NCBI GenBank assembly: GCA_946405185.1
Contig: CAMJGH010000013.1
Location: forward strand, 1-47,695
Source: an uncultured Lachnospiraceae bacterium
GTDB lineage: Bacteria; Bacillota; Clostridia; Lachnospirales; Lachnospiraceae
Direction: 5' to 3'
DNA length: 47,695 bases
Within the stretch, counting starts at the first letter, position 1; the number at the start of each line of letters is the position of its first letter. This document shows positions 30,697 to 39,155 of this stretch, in pieces. The position numbers and the translations under genes are program-made. A model generated the notes under the pieces. That model worked only from the letters and a program-made list of their open reading frames with translations, did not search any database and was not told where the DNA came from.

Positions 30697-32021
30697 CCGG
30701 CCTGGCTGTGGCCGCGGGGCTGCTGCTGGCGGCCATTCTGGTGTATGTGTGGGAGCGCAAGGCCAGGCAGACGCCGCTGCGGCGTGAGACCGAGCGGGTG
30801 CTTCTGATGGACGGCCCGCAGGGCGCGTCCCGGGTGCGGCGCTACCGCCTGCTGCAGCTGGCCATGCCGGCAGTGCTGGCGGCCGGCGCGGTGGCAGCGG
30901 CTGTGCTGGCCTTTCTGGAGCCGCCGGCGCCGGAGGTGCAGTGGCTCACTCGCCCTGCGTATGGGCAGGGAAGCCATACCGTGGCGCTGGATGTCCGGGA
31001 CGGAGAAGCGTCCTACCGGGTGGATGCCAAAGTGCGGGAACAGCTGCCGGGCGCGGAAGAGCAGGCGGAATGGCTGGCAGAGGTGTATGACCGGATGCTC
31101 CCGGTCCTGCTGGGGCGAAACGCTGCCTTTGATGAACTGAAAAGCAACCTGACGGTGCCGGAGCTGTTTGAAAACGCCCGGGTGCGCCTGCAGTCGCAGG
31201 CGCCGGATCTTATCTCGTCGTTCGGTGAGGTATACCGGGAGGCGGCGGATCCGGAGGGGAGTGAAGCCATCCTGGTCATCACGCTGACCTACGGGGAGGC
31301 GGAACTGAACCGCGGCCTGCGCGTGAAGGTGATCGGTTTCTCCCCGGAGGAGATCCCGTTTGCCGAGCGCTGGGAAGAGGCATTTGCCGCTGCAGAGTCC
31401 GACCGCGCCGGGGAGGACGTGGACCTGCCGGAGGATGTGGGCGGCCGGGAACTGGTCTATACCTACCCGCGGGACCCCGCGTTCCTGCGGGCGGCCGGTG
31501 CCGCCGTCCTGCTGGCACTGGCACTGGCCGCGGCCGCGCGGCACATCCGCAGCGACCGGGAGGAAAAGCGCCAGGCTGCGCTGGATGCCGGGTATCCGCG
31601 CATCATCAGCCGCCTGACTATTTATGTGCGCGCCGGACTGTCGCTGCCCGCGGCGTGGGCGCGTGTGGCCGGGCGGGAGGAAGACGCCGTGCCCGGGGAT
31701 GATGCGGGCGCGGAGATGCGGGTGACCGCCCGCCAGCTGGAGGCCGGCGCTTCCTTTGCCGGCGCCATGGAAGAGTTTGCGGGGCGCGTGCGCCACCCGG
31801 CCTACCGCCGCCTGGCGGCGCTTTTAGCCGGCGCGGAGCAGCACGGCGGGGAGGACATCCTGCGCCGTATGGAGCACGAAGCGTTTCAGGCAGGAGAAGA
31901 GGAGCGAAGCCGTTCTGTCCGGAGGGGGAAAGAAACGGAGACCCGGCTGATGCTGCCGCTCGGCCTGATGCTGTTTGTGGTACTGATGGTGCTCATCGTG
32001 CCGCTGTTCGGCGGGCTGTGA
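30693..32021 (+). CDS. TadC-like platform protein with a large inserted domain
   Basis: 442 residues from GTG 30693 (GGGGAGGG upstream, GTGA overlap with the previous stop); the open frame before this is a shadow. TM1 at 4-20, TM2 at ~58-78, then a ~185-residue hydrophilic region (residues 80-265), TM3 at ~270-285, a T2SF-like domain (YPRIISRLTIYVRAGLSLPAAW, HPAYRRLAALLAGAEQHGG) and a C-terminal helix (LGLMLFVVLMVLIVPLF). By helix count the large region faces outside. TadC proteins are normally about 300 residues, so the insert is notable. Partner of the TadB-like protein. Confidence 0.75.
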   Translation: MTGLAVAAGLLLAAILVYVWERKARQTPLRRETERVLLMDGPQGASRVRRYRLLQLAMPAVLAAGAVAAAVLAFLEPPAPEVQWLTRPAYGQGSHTVALDVRDGEASYRVDAKVREQLPGAEEQAEWLAEVYDRMLPVLLGRNAAFDELKSNLTVPELFENARVRLQSQAPDLISSFGEVYREAADPEGSEAILVITLTYGEAELNRGLRVKVIGFSPEEIPFAERWEEAFAAAESDRAGEDVDLPEDVGGRELVYTYPRDPAFLRAAGAAVLLALALAAAARHIRSDREEKRQAALDAGYPRIISRLTIYVRAGLSLPAAWARVAGREEDAVPGDDAGAEMRVTARQLEAGASFAGAMEEFAGRVRHPAYRRLAALLAGAEQHGGEDILRRMEHEAFQAGEEERSRSVRRGKETETRLMLPLGLMLFVVLMVLIVPLFGGL

Positions 32022-32038
32022 GCCGGAAAGGAGGAAAG

Positions 32039-32245
32039 ATGACCGAAGACAGAGACAGGGTTTGGGCGGCGGAAGATTTCCCCGCCGAAGCGGAAGAGCA
32101 GACGGAAGACGGCGTGGCCATCGTGGAGATCGTCCTCATACTCGCCGTGCTTTTAGGGCTCATCCTGGTCTTTCGGACACAGGTGACGGCGATCATCACC
32201 AGCGTGTTCGAGAGCATCAACAACACAGTTTCTAGCATAATATAA
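32039..32245 (+). CDS. Flp-type major pilin
   Basis: 68 residues with GGAGG directly upstream. An acidic ~30-residue leader ends in EDG, followed by VAIVEIVLILAVLLGLILVF. This is the type IV prepilin pattern: cleavage after Gly with Glu at +5, then a hydrophobic helix. It matches the Flp1-like pilins of clostridial Tad loci. The mature protein would be ~40 residues and form the pilus fibre after processing by the peptidase encoded at 34585. Confidence 0.8.
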   Translation: MTEDRDRVWAAEDFPAEAEEQTEDGVAIVEIVLILAVLLGLILVFRTQVTAIITSVFESINNTVSSII

Positions 32246-32247
32246 GT

Positions 32248-33717
32248 ATGCGGAAACAGGCGGACCGGGCGGCGGGCTCTGTCTCGGTGTTTCTGGCGCT
32301 GTCGGTGCTGATCCTTCTGTGCCTGCTGACAGCCCTGACAGAGTCCGTCCGCATCCGCGCGGGGCGCGTCAGCTGGCAGATCGCCGCCGGAGACGCAGCG
32401 CGGTCGCTGCAGGCTTCGTACTGCCGGGAACTCTTTGACCGGTACGGCGTGCTGTTCTACTGGCCGGGCAAGACGGTGCTTTCGGAGGAAGCGGAAGCAT
32501 TGTTTTTGCCGGCATCGGACCCGTCGGACGGGCTTTTCAGCCGTGCCGAGGGGCTCTACCCGCTGCGGGACGGAGAAGCTTCCTTCGCGCAGGTGAAGCG
32601 CGCCTGTGACGGCGGCGGGTATCTGCTGCGCCGGCAGATGCTGGCGGCCGCGGCGGCGGACACGCTGACATCGCTGGCCGCGGTGCTGGACGAACAGGCA
32701 GCCATCTTTGAATCCGCCGAACAGGCGGCCGAAGGCCTGGAGGAGGCTTATCAGTCCTACAGCGAGCCGGACTGGGAAGCCCTCGCGCAGAATCTGCCGG
32801 TGCCGGAGACGCCGGAAGGCGAGGACCCTCCGCCGCCTCCCGGGCCGGATGAAGACCAGAAGTCGTTCTTTGATGCACTGCTGGCCTATGTGAGACATCC
32901 GTTCCTGCAGCTCGTCCTGCCGCCGGGCGCGGCGGTGTCGTCCGTCACCATCGACTCCACGGACGTGTACGTGGGGAACCTGCGGGTCAGTGACGCGCAG
33001 GCGGCGGCGAACGATCTGATCGAGCGCGGCGGGCTGTGCGCCTTCGCGCTGGGACACACCGGCTGCTTTACCGAGCCCAACCGCGACGGCGGACTGCAGT
33101 ACGAGACGGAGTATCTCATCGGCGGCGGGCTGAAGGACGAAGACAACCTGGCCGTGGTGGCCGGGCGGGTCTTTGCCGTGCGCCAGGGGATGAACGCGGC
33201 GTATCTGGTGTCGGACGGGCCCAGCATGGCCAAGGTGGCCACGATCGCCAACGCAGTCTTCGGCTGGACGGGCATCGCCTGGCTGGTGGAAGGCGCCAAA
33301 GGGGTGCTGGTGTACGCCTGGTCCTTTGCGGAGTCGGTGCTGGACACGAGGGCACTGCTGGCCGGAAAGAAGGTGGCCTTTGCCAAAACGCGGGAGACGT
33401 TCGTGCTCTCACCGGACAATCTGGCGGCCTTTGCAGGAGCTTCCGCGAAAGAGACGGAATCGGGCATGGACTACCGGGAGTACCTGCTGGTTTTCCTGGC
33501 CATGCTGGACCGGCTGGCGCTGACGGAGCGCATGGGCGGGCTGATGCAGATGCACATGCGCACGCTCAATCCGGCCTTCCGGCTGGATGCGTGCATCGGC
33601 GAGGCGGTGCTGGCGTATGACGGAGAACTGAAGGGCCGGTATCTGGCCGTGGTCCCCATCCCGGGGATCCGCAGCCTCTACCGTTTTCACGTGGAGCGGA
33701 CGGTGACGTTCGAGTGA
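32248..33717 (+). CDS. DUF5702-like Tad-locus surface protein
   Basis: 489 residues. N-terminal helix RAAGSVSVFLALSVLILLCLLTALTES is pilin-like, with most of the protein outside. Residues ~50-70 read DAARSLQASYCRELFDRYGVLFY, a feature of the DUF5702 proteins found in Firmicute Tad operons. A Pro-rich break (EDPPPPPGPDED) divides the N-terminal coiled region from the globular part. The start is two bases after the pilin stop and has no clear Shine-Dalgarno, so translation probably depends on coupling. Likely a minor pilus or surface component; function unknown. Confidence 0.72.
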   Translation: MRKQADRAAGSVSVFLALSVLILLCLLTALTESVRIRAGRVSWQIAAGDAARSLQASYCRELFDRYGVLFYWPGKTVLSEEAEALFLPASDPSDGLFSRAEGLYPLRDGEASFAQVKRACDGGGYLLRRQMLAAAAADTLTSLAAVLDEQAAIFESAEQAAEGLEEAYQSYSEPDWEALAQNLPVPETPEGEDPPPPPGPDEDQKSFFDALLAYVRHPFLQLVLPPGAAVSSVTIDSTDVYVGNLRVSDAQAAANDLIERGGLCAFALGHTGCFTEPNRDGGLQYETEYLIGGGLKDEDNLAVVAGRVFAVRQGMNAAYLVSDGPSMAKVATIANAVFGWTGIAWLVEGAKGVLVYAWSFAESVLDTRALLAGKKVAFAKTRETFVLSPDNLAAFAGASAKETESGMDYREYLLVFLAMLDRLALTERMGGLMQMHMRTLNPAFRLDACIGEAVLAYDGELKGRYLAVVPIPGIRSLYRFHVERTVTFE

Positions 33718-33727
33718 CGGAGTCGGG

Positions 33728-34588
33728 ATGGAAGTCAGACGGTTGACAACAGAACACACTCTCCAGGTGGCCGGAAGACAGCTTCCTGACCGCTCCCGAA
33801 GAAGGCGTCCCTTCCGCGCGGAAGACGGTTCGTTTTCGGTGGAGGCGGCTGCGGTATTCCCACTGTTCATGGTGCTGCTGGCGGCATTTCTGCGGATGAT
33901 CCCCATCTATGCGCTGGAACTGTCGCTGCAGCGCACCATGTCGGAGGACGGCGCTGCCGCCGCGCTGGCGGCAGCGGCCCTTCCGGAAAACGAAGAGAAG
34001 GAAGCCGTAGCGGAGGCGGCGGGAGCCTTTATCAGTGCTGCCGCGCTGGCCGCGCATCTGGAAGCGCTCTACGGCAGCATGGCCGAGCGGGCGGGCGTGA
34101 CGGGAGGCTTTTACACCGGACACTGCCGGGTGAGGGCGGATGAGGTAGACCTGTCGGTGGTCATCAACGTCCGCGTGTTCGGCCTGCCGGAGGACATCGG
34201 CACGGTGCGGGTGGTCACCCGCAGCGTCCACCGCACGTTTGCAGGGGTGTCGCTGGCCACGGACGAGGAGGACGATGAGACCGTCTACGTGACGCAGAGC
34301 GGGACGGTCTATCACCGCAGCATGTCCTGCCCGTACATTCAGGCGGCGGTGCAGTACTGCCCGGCGGGGCAGCTGGCCTCCGCCCGGAACCGGAGCGGCG
34401 AGATCTACCGGCGATGCGAGCGGTGCTGCCCGTCCGATGCCGACGGCGGGTACTACGTGACGCCCTACGGCGTCCGGTACCACAGCACGGAAACCTGCTC
34501 GTACCTGCTGCACACCGTGACCGCCATGCCGAAATCGGAGGCTGCCGAAAAGCTGCGGCCGTGCCCGAAGTGCGGAGGCAGTCCGTGA
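33728..34588 (+). CDS. TadE-like pseudopilin with duplicated Cys motif domain
   Basis: 286 residues. A long basic leader (residues 1-33) is followed by the prepilin motif EDGSFSVEAAAVFPLFMVLL (Glu at +5 after Gly) and a helix. The exported part has, from residue ~185, two copies of a motif: VYHRSMSCPYI ... RRCERCC and RYHSTETCSYL ... CPKCG. Each has a YH-x4-C and a CxxC, which looks like a small metal-binding or disulfide domain. TadE-type proteins are minor pilins of the Tad system. The stop overlaps the peptidase start (GTGA). Confidence 0.75.
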   Translation: MEVRRLTTEHTLQVAGRQLPDRSRRRRPFRAEDGSFSVEAAAVFPLFMVLLAAFLRMIPIYALELSLQRTMSEDGAAAALAAAALPENEEKEAVAEAAGAFISAAALAAHLEALYGSMAERAGVTGGFYTGHCRVRADEVDLSVVINVRVFGLPEDIGTVRVVTRSVHRTFAGVSLATDEEDDETVYVTQSGTVYHRSMSCPYIQAAVQYCPAGQLASARNRSGEIYRRCERCCPSDADGGYYVTPYGVRYHSTETCSYLLHTVTAMPKSEAAEKLRPCPKCGGSP

Positions 34589-35049
34589 CGGCGGCGTGGT
34601 TTTTTCTCTGGGGCGCGGCGGCTTTGGTGCAGGATCTGCGCCTGAAAAAGGTGTCGGTAAAGCTTTTGCGGACCGGGTGTCTGGGCGGGGCGCTGCTGGC
34701 CATGCTGAGCGCCTTCCGGAACGGAGTGCCATCCGGAGCGAGACTTCTGGCGGAGGTGTGCGGCGTACTGGCGGGCGGCCTGCTGCCGGGCGTTCTCACC
34801 GCCGGCATCAGCCGGCTGACGGACGGAGCCCTGGGCATGGCCGACGCGTGGTTTGTGGCCGCGGCCGGTTTTTGTTTTGGTGCGTTCCGGACATTTTGGG
34901 GCAGCGTTGCGGCCGTGGTCCTGGCGGGAGTATTCTCACTGGCCGGCGTGGCCGCGGGGAAGCTGACCCGCAAAAGCCGTCTGCCGTTCATCCCGTTTCT
35001 GTACGCCGGCATGGCCTGGGTGGTGCTTGGCGGGGTGAGAGCGGTCTGA
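34585..35049 (+). CDS. TadV/CpaA-type prepilin peptidase
   Basis: 154 residues from GTG 34585, overlapping the previous stop. Six or so membrane helices. The two catalytic aspartates of the aspartyl prepilin peptidase family can be placed at Asp17 (ALVQDLRLKKVSVK) and Asp87 (LGMADAWF), the latter matching the GxGD-type loop. It lacks the N-terminal methylase domain, as usual for TadV/CpaA. It would cleave the pilin at 32039 and the two TadE-like proteins. Confidence 0.8.
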   Translation: MTAAWFFLWGAAALVQDLRLKKVSVKLLRTGCLGGALLAMLSAFRNGVPSGARLLAEVCGVLAGGLLPGVLTAGISRLTDGALGMADAWFVAAAGFCFGAFRTFWGSVAAVVLAGVFSLAGVAAGKLTRKSRLPFIPFLYAGMAWVVLGGVRAV

Positions 35050-35064
35050 GGAGAAAGGAGACGG

Positions 35065-35472
35065 ATGGAAGAAGGAAGCAGCACCGTGGAGGTGACGTTT
35101 GTCTTTCTGATGATCCTGCTGTGCCTGGCGGGGTTTGTGGCCGCCGGCATCCGCACGCACGACGCCACGATGGCGGTGGTGGCTGCCGAGGCTTTTCTGC
35201 AGGATGAAACGGCAGTGGACGCCGATCTGGAACAGCTGGCGGATGCAGTCATGCTGGGGGATGGTTCCGCTTCCTATACGCGGCGGAGCGAAGGGTACGC
35301 GGAAAGGGTGACGGTGACGATACGCTTTCCCGAGACGTTTGTGCGGGACGCCCTGGCGGGGCCCGCTGTCCGGGAAACGATTCAGATCCGGACGCTCACG
35401 CGGTACCGTCTGCCGGCTCCGGAGATCATCCGTCTGATCCGCGCGGCACGGAAACTGTCCGGGAAGGAGTGA
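35065..35472 (+). CDS. Second TadE-like pseudopilin
   Basis: 135 residues with AGGAG upstream. A very short leader, MEEGSSTVEVTFVFLMILL, gives the prepilin pattern (Gly, Glu at +5, hydrophobic helix). The remaining ~105 residues are soluble, with VTVTIRFPETFV and RTLTRYRLPAPEII. It would be a minor pilin of the same operon. Followed at once by the FHA-like gene. Confidence 0.72.
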   Translation: MEEGSSTVEVTFVFLMILLCLAGFVAAGIRTHDATMAVVAAEAFLQDETAVDADLEQLADAVMLGDGSASYTRRSEGYAERVTVTIRFPETFVRDALAGPAVRETIQIRTLTRYRLPAPEIIRLIRAARKLSGKE

Positions 35473-35473
35473 G

Positions 35474-36511
35474 ATGGGAGAGTATCTGGAACGCCCTCCG
35501 GCCAACCGGGTGGGTGAACCGGCGGACGGGCGCCTTCCGGTGCGGGCGGCAACCGGTCCGGAAGCCGCGTATCTGTCCGGGATGCTGCGCAGTCAGACCA
35601 TCCGGTGCCTGCTGCCGGTCACGCTGTTCTGTCTGGACGGGGTGCCGGAGTTCTGGTGGCACACGGACGGGTGCCGTTCGGCAGCCGAGGTGTTTGCGGC
35701 CGGGCCGGAAACGGCGGAGACGGCCGCATGGCTGGCTGCGCTGGCTTCGGCCGGAGAGGAACTGTCCTCCTATCTGCTGTCGCCGGATGGCCTGCTGATC
35801 GGCCCGGAGACCGTTTTTTCGGATGAGGAGGGCACGTGGCGCTTCATCGCCGGTGTGCCGGAGCCCGGCGCCTTCGCGCGCGGGGCGGCTGCCTGGCTGC
35901 GCACGCTTATGCCGCACTGCCGTCTGACCGGGCCGGAGGATGCCGCCGTCCTGACCGACACCGTCCGCCGGCTGGAGGCGGACTGCCCGGCGGGGGAGGC
36001 CGTCCGGGTGCTGGCGGAGGGCGCGGAGCGCCTGCGGCATCCGCCCGAAGAGGAGGCTTCACGCGGCGCAAGCTTCCGGGAGCGCCTGCGGGCGCGCTTT
36101 TTCGGAAGCCGAAAAGAGCAGCCGGAAAAAAAACGGGCGCAGCGGGAGACGGCCGTCGGCGGGGCAGACGGCATTCCGGAACCAGCGTCATCGGCCGCGT
36201 TCGCAGCCTATCTGATGCGGACGGGCGAACTGACGGAGGAAGAGGTGCGGATGGACGTCACCCCGTTCCGGTTGGGCACCGACCGCGCGCACGTGCAGGA
36301 GTGGCTGACCGCTCCGGATGCGTCGGCGCTGCACGCTGTCTTCACCTGTGAGGACGGCACCTGGATGTTAACGGACCTGTCCGGCGGGCGCACGTACGTG
36401 GGCGGGCAGGCACTGGTGCCGGGGAAGGCCTTTGCCCTGCGCGGAAAGGAAACCATCCGGTTCGGGTCTTCTGTCTATCGTTTTCGACTCCCCGGCACGC
36501 GCTTTTCTTGA
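35474..36511 (+). CDS. DUF6382/FHA-like cytoplasmic protein of the Tad operon
   Basis: 345 residues, no membrane helix. The N-terminal ~170 residues resemble the DUF6382 domain that accompanies Firmicute Tad loci. A charged linker (residues ~195-240, KEQPEKKRAQRE) leads to a C-terminal FHA-like fold: FRLGTDRAHVQEWL, LHAVFTCEDGTWMLTDL, GRTYVGGQAL and IRFGSSVYRF. The conserved SRxH of phosphothreonine-binding FHA domains reads SALHA, lacking the Arg, so phosphopeptide binding may be lost. It probably adapts pilus assembly to a regulator or to the platform. Last gene of the operon. Confidence 0.65.
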   Translation: MGEYLERPPANRVGEPADGRLPVRAATGPEAAYLSGMLRSQTIRCLLPVTLFCLDGVPEFWWHTDGCRSAAEVFAAGPETAETAAWLAALASAGEELSSYLLSPDGLLIGPETVFSDEEGTWRFIAGVPEPGAFARGAAAWLRTLMPHCRLTGPEDAAVLTDTVRRLEADCPAGEAVRVLAEGAERLRHPPEEEASRGASFRERLRARFFGSRKEQPEKKRAQRETAVGGADGIPEPASSAAFAAYLMRTGELTEEEVRMDVTPFRLGTDRAHVQEWLTAPDASALHAVFTCEDGTWMLTDLSGGRTYVGGQALVPGKAFALRGKETIRFGSSVYRFRLPGTRFS

Positions 36512-36536
36512 CTTTCGCACACGGGACAGATATGAT
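36508..36536 (+). promoter_or_regulatory. Promoter of the rhomboid gene, start point at the ATG
   Basis: TTGACT (36508-36513), 17-base spacer, TATGAT (36531-36536). The expected +1 falls at 36543-36544, the first base of the ATG used here, which predicts a leaderless mRNA. It overlaps the stop region of the preceding gene. Confidence 0.6.
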
Positions 36537-36543
36537 TTCAGGT

Positions 36544-37605
36544 ATGAGAAAGAGTCTGGACCGTCTGCTTCTTGAACACGGATACCGTTCCCAGACACCG
36601 GCCACAAAGAAGGCTTCGGTCTACGTAAAGACCTTGCCGCAGGGCCGGTTTCTGGTCTGTTTGCTGAGCGATGAAGGCGGCCGCCTGGCGGGCGGCTCGT
36701 TTGAGTCGGTCATGGAGGCGGAAGCCCGCAAGGCCTACGAACAGGCCCCGCACCTGCCGCTGTATCCGCTGGCGGTCGTTCTGACGGAAGCGGCCTCCAT
36801 CAGCCGGTCATACTGCCAGTCGCGTTTTCCGGCGTGGTTTTTTGACATCGGCATCGGGCGCCTGGTCATCTACGAGGACCAGCCTGATTCGTTTCTTGAC
36901 CTGCGGGGCATCCTCTCGGAAGCGCTCGAAGGCGGGCCTTTGGCGGGCACCCGGTCGTCCTTCGGCCGCCGCAAGACGCCCATCTTCCGTCTGACGCCGG
37001 TCAACATCGCGCTGATCGCCGTCAATATCCTCCTGTTTGTCATCATCGAGATCATCGGCTCCACGTACGACGCGGATCTGATGTATGATTTCGGCGCCAT
37101 CGTCGTCCGGGAACTGGATCTGGGGAACCCCGGGGAGTGGTGGCGGCTGGTTGCGTGCGCCTTTCTTCATTTCGGTTTCTCTCATCTGTTCAACAACATG
37201 CTGGTGCTTTTGTATCTGGGGGACAATTTGGAAGTAGAGCTTGGCCCGTGGCGGTATCTGGCTTTCTATCTGGCCTGCGCGGTCATTTCCTCGCTCGTCT
37301 CGTACGCCTGGTACGTGTTCAAGGGCGATACCAACGTGATCAGCGCCGGCGCATCGGGCGCCATCTTCGGCGTGGTGGGAGGACTTTTGGCCACCATCCT
37401 GATGAAGCGCAAGAAACTGGAAGACATCGGCCCTATCCAGCTGCTTTTGCTGGCGGGCTTTACCATCTATCACGGCGTGACCAGCGCGGGCGTCAACAAC
37501 AGCGCGCACATCAGCGGGCTGGCGGCCGGCATCGTGCTGGCAGCCATTTTCTGCCTGCATGACCGGGAACGCTCCATACCAACCGAAGGGGGAATGAGAC
37601 TATGA
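36544..37605 (+). CDS. Rhomboid-family intramembrane serine protease
   Basis: 353 residues from ATG 36544; ATG 36532 is in frame but lies in the -10 box. The N-terminal ~140 residues are cytoplasmic. Then come helices from residue ~152 (PVNIALIAVNILLFVIIEII). Catalytic serine in SAGASGAIFG (Ser271, GxSG), catalytic histidine in NNSAHISGL (His322), and the HFGFSHLFNNM segment with the oxyanion Asn. Cleaves membrane proteins within or near the bilayer; substrates unknown. The rhomboid stop overlaps the HIT start (ATGA). Confidence 0.88.
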   Translation: MRKSLDRLLLEHGYRSQTPATKKASVYVKTLPQGRFLVCLLSDEGGRLAGGSFESVMEAEARKAYEQAPHLPLYPLAVVLTEAASISRSYCQSRFPAWFFDIGIGRLVIYEDQPDSFLDLRGILSEALEGGPLAGTRSSFGRRKTPIFRLTPVNIALIAVNILLFVIIEIIGSTYDADLMYDFGAIVVRELDLGNPGEWWRLVACAFLHFGFSHLFNNMLVLLYLGDNLEVELGPWRYLAFYLACAVISSLVSYAWYVFKGDTNVISAGASGAIFGVVGGLLATILMKRKKLEDIGPIQLLLLAGFTIYHGVTSAGVNNSAHISGLAAGIVLAAIFCLHDRERSIPTEGGMRL

Positions 37606-38021
37606 AAAAAGATGACTGCATTTTCTGCCGCATCGCGGCCGGGGAGATCCCGTCCGCCACGGTGTACGAAGACGAAGGTTTCCGGGCCATCCTGGACCTC
37701 GGCCCAGCGGCGAAAGGCCACATGCTGATCCTGCCGAAGGATCACTATGCCGATGTGACCGAACTGCCGGAAGAGTGCGCCGGTCCGGTGCTGATGCTCG
37801 GAAAGAAGCTGGGCATGGCCGCCATGAAGGGGCTGGGCGCCACCGGGTTCAACCTGGTGCAGAACAACGGCGCCTCTGCCGGTCAGACCGTGCGTCATTT
37901 CCACCTGCACGTGATCCCGCGGTATGATGACGGCGCGGTGATCGCCGCCTGGACGCCGGGCGAGAACACGGCCGAAGAGCGCGAAGAGATCGCGCAGGCC
38001 GTCCGCGCAGGGCTGGAATAA
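37602..38021 (+). CDS. HIT-family nucleotide hydrolase
   Basis: 139 residues. Histidine triad QTVRHFHLHVIPR in the C-terminal half, and the N-terminal DDCIFCRIAAGEIPSATVYED typical of HinT-like members with zinc-ligand Cys residues. Hydrolyses nucleoside phosphoramidates or dinucleotides. Translationally coupled to the rhomboid gene, though a functional link is not obvious. A strong bidirectional terminator follows. Confidence 0.92.
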   Translation: MKKDDCIFCRIAAGEIPSATVYEDEGFRAILDLGPAAKGHMLILPKDHYADVTELPEECAGPVLMLGKKLGMAAMKGLGATGFNLVQNNGASAGQTVRHFHLHVIPRYDDGAVIAAWTPGENTAEEREEIAQAVRAGLE

Positions 38022-38033
38022 GAGCAGAATATA

Positions 38034-38066
38034 AAAAGACTCCGCCCGGCGCGGGCGGAGTCTTTT
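38034..38066. terminator. Bidirectional terminator between the HIT gene and murG
   Basis: Perfect 14-bp inverted repeat AAAAGACTCCGCCC / GGGCGGAGTCTTTT with a GGCGC loop; serves both convergent genes. Confidence 0.9.
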
Positions 38067-38075
38067 GCGGAAATA

Positions 38076-39152
38076 TCAGTTCTGAGCAACGCCGGCGGCT
38101 TCACGGATGAGCGCCATCACGGCGCTGATGCCGTCGGACTGGGTGCTCTCGCTCATGGCGCGGATGTACTCGTCACGGTGCTCATACACGTGGCGGATGC
38201 CGGCCAGCAGCGAGTCGTTGTCCATCTCTTCTTCCTCGAGCACGTAGGAGAAGCCCTGCTTCTCAAACGACCGGGCGTTCAGGATCTGGTCGCCGCGGCT
38301 GGCCGCCTTGGAGAGCGGCACCAGGATGTTGGGCTTTTTGAGGGCCAGCAGCTCGCAGATGGCGTTGGCGCCGGCGCGGGAGAGGACGATGTCCGCAGCC
38401 GCGAACAGATCCTTAAGTTCCTTGGAGATGTACTCAAACTGCACGTAACCGGAAATCTTGATGGAGGTTTCCAGCCGCCCCTTGCCGCACAGGTGGATCA
38501 CGTCGAAATCGTGCGTGAGCTCCGGCAGGATGTGGCGCAGCGCATCGTTGACGATGACCGAACCGGAACTGCCGCCCATCATCATGAGGACGGGCTTTTC
38601 CCCGGTGAACCCGGCGAAGGCCAGGCCCGCCTCGCGGCTGCCTTCGAGCAGTTCGCGGCGGATGGGAGAACCGGTGAGCACGGCCTTGCTGGCCGGCAGG
38701 TGTTCGAGCGTCTCCGGGAAGTTGCAGCAGATCTTCAGCACGTAGGGGAAGGAGAGGCGGTTGGCCAGGCCCGGCGTCAGGTCGGATTCATGCGCGATGA
38801 CCGGGATCTTCAGCGAGTGCGCCGCGGTGACCACGGGAACGGCCACGAAGCCGCCTTTGGAGAAGACCACATCCGGCTGCCACTCGCGCAGGATCTTCCG
38901 GGCTTCTTCCACCCCGCGGATGACGCGGAACGGATCCGTGATGTTCTTCAGGCTCATGTAGCGGCGGAACTTGCCGGTGGCGATGCCGCGGTACGGGACG
39001 CCTTCCGCTTCGATGAGGCCTTTCTCGATGCCTTCGTACGAGCCGATGTAGTACGGTTCAAACCCCTCGGCGCGCAGGGAGGGCAGGAGGGCGATGTTGG
39101 GTGTGACATGACCGGCGGTGCCGCCGCCGGTCAGTACGATGCGCTTATTCAT
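38076..39152 (-). CDS. murG: UDP-GlcNAc:lipid I GlcNAc transferase MurG
   Basis: 358 residues. GT28 glycosyltransferase that makes lipid II at the inner face of the membrane. The N-terminal glycine loop is VLTGGGTAGHVTPNIAL; the acceptor region reads SKGGFVAVPVVTAAH and AHESDLTPGLANR; the second domain has MMGGSSGSVIVNDAL, SRAGANAICELLALKKPNILVPL and the ASRGDQILNA loop (QxxNA). It stands outside any division/cell-wall cluster, three bases after the TSCPD gene in the same operon. Confidence 0.92.
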   Translation of the reverse strand: MNKRIVLTGGGTAGHVTPNIALLPSLRAEGFEPYYIGSYEGIEKGLIEAEGVPYRGIATGKFRRYMSLKNITDPFRVIRGVEEARKILREWQPDVVFSKGGFVAVPVVTAAHSLKIPVIAHESDLTPGLANRLSFPYVLKICCNFPETLEHLPASKAVLTGSPIRRELLEGSREAGLAFAGFTGEKPVLMMMGGSSGSVIVNDALRHILPELTHDFDVIHLCGKGRLETSIKISGYVQFEYISKELKDLFAAADIVLSRAGANAICELLALKKPNILVPLSKAASRGDQILNARSFEKQGFSYVLEEEEMDNDSLLAGIRHVYEHRDEYIRAMSESTQSDGISAVMALIREAAGVAQN

Positions 39153-39155
39153 GGT

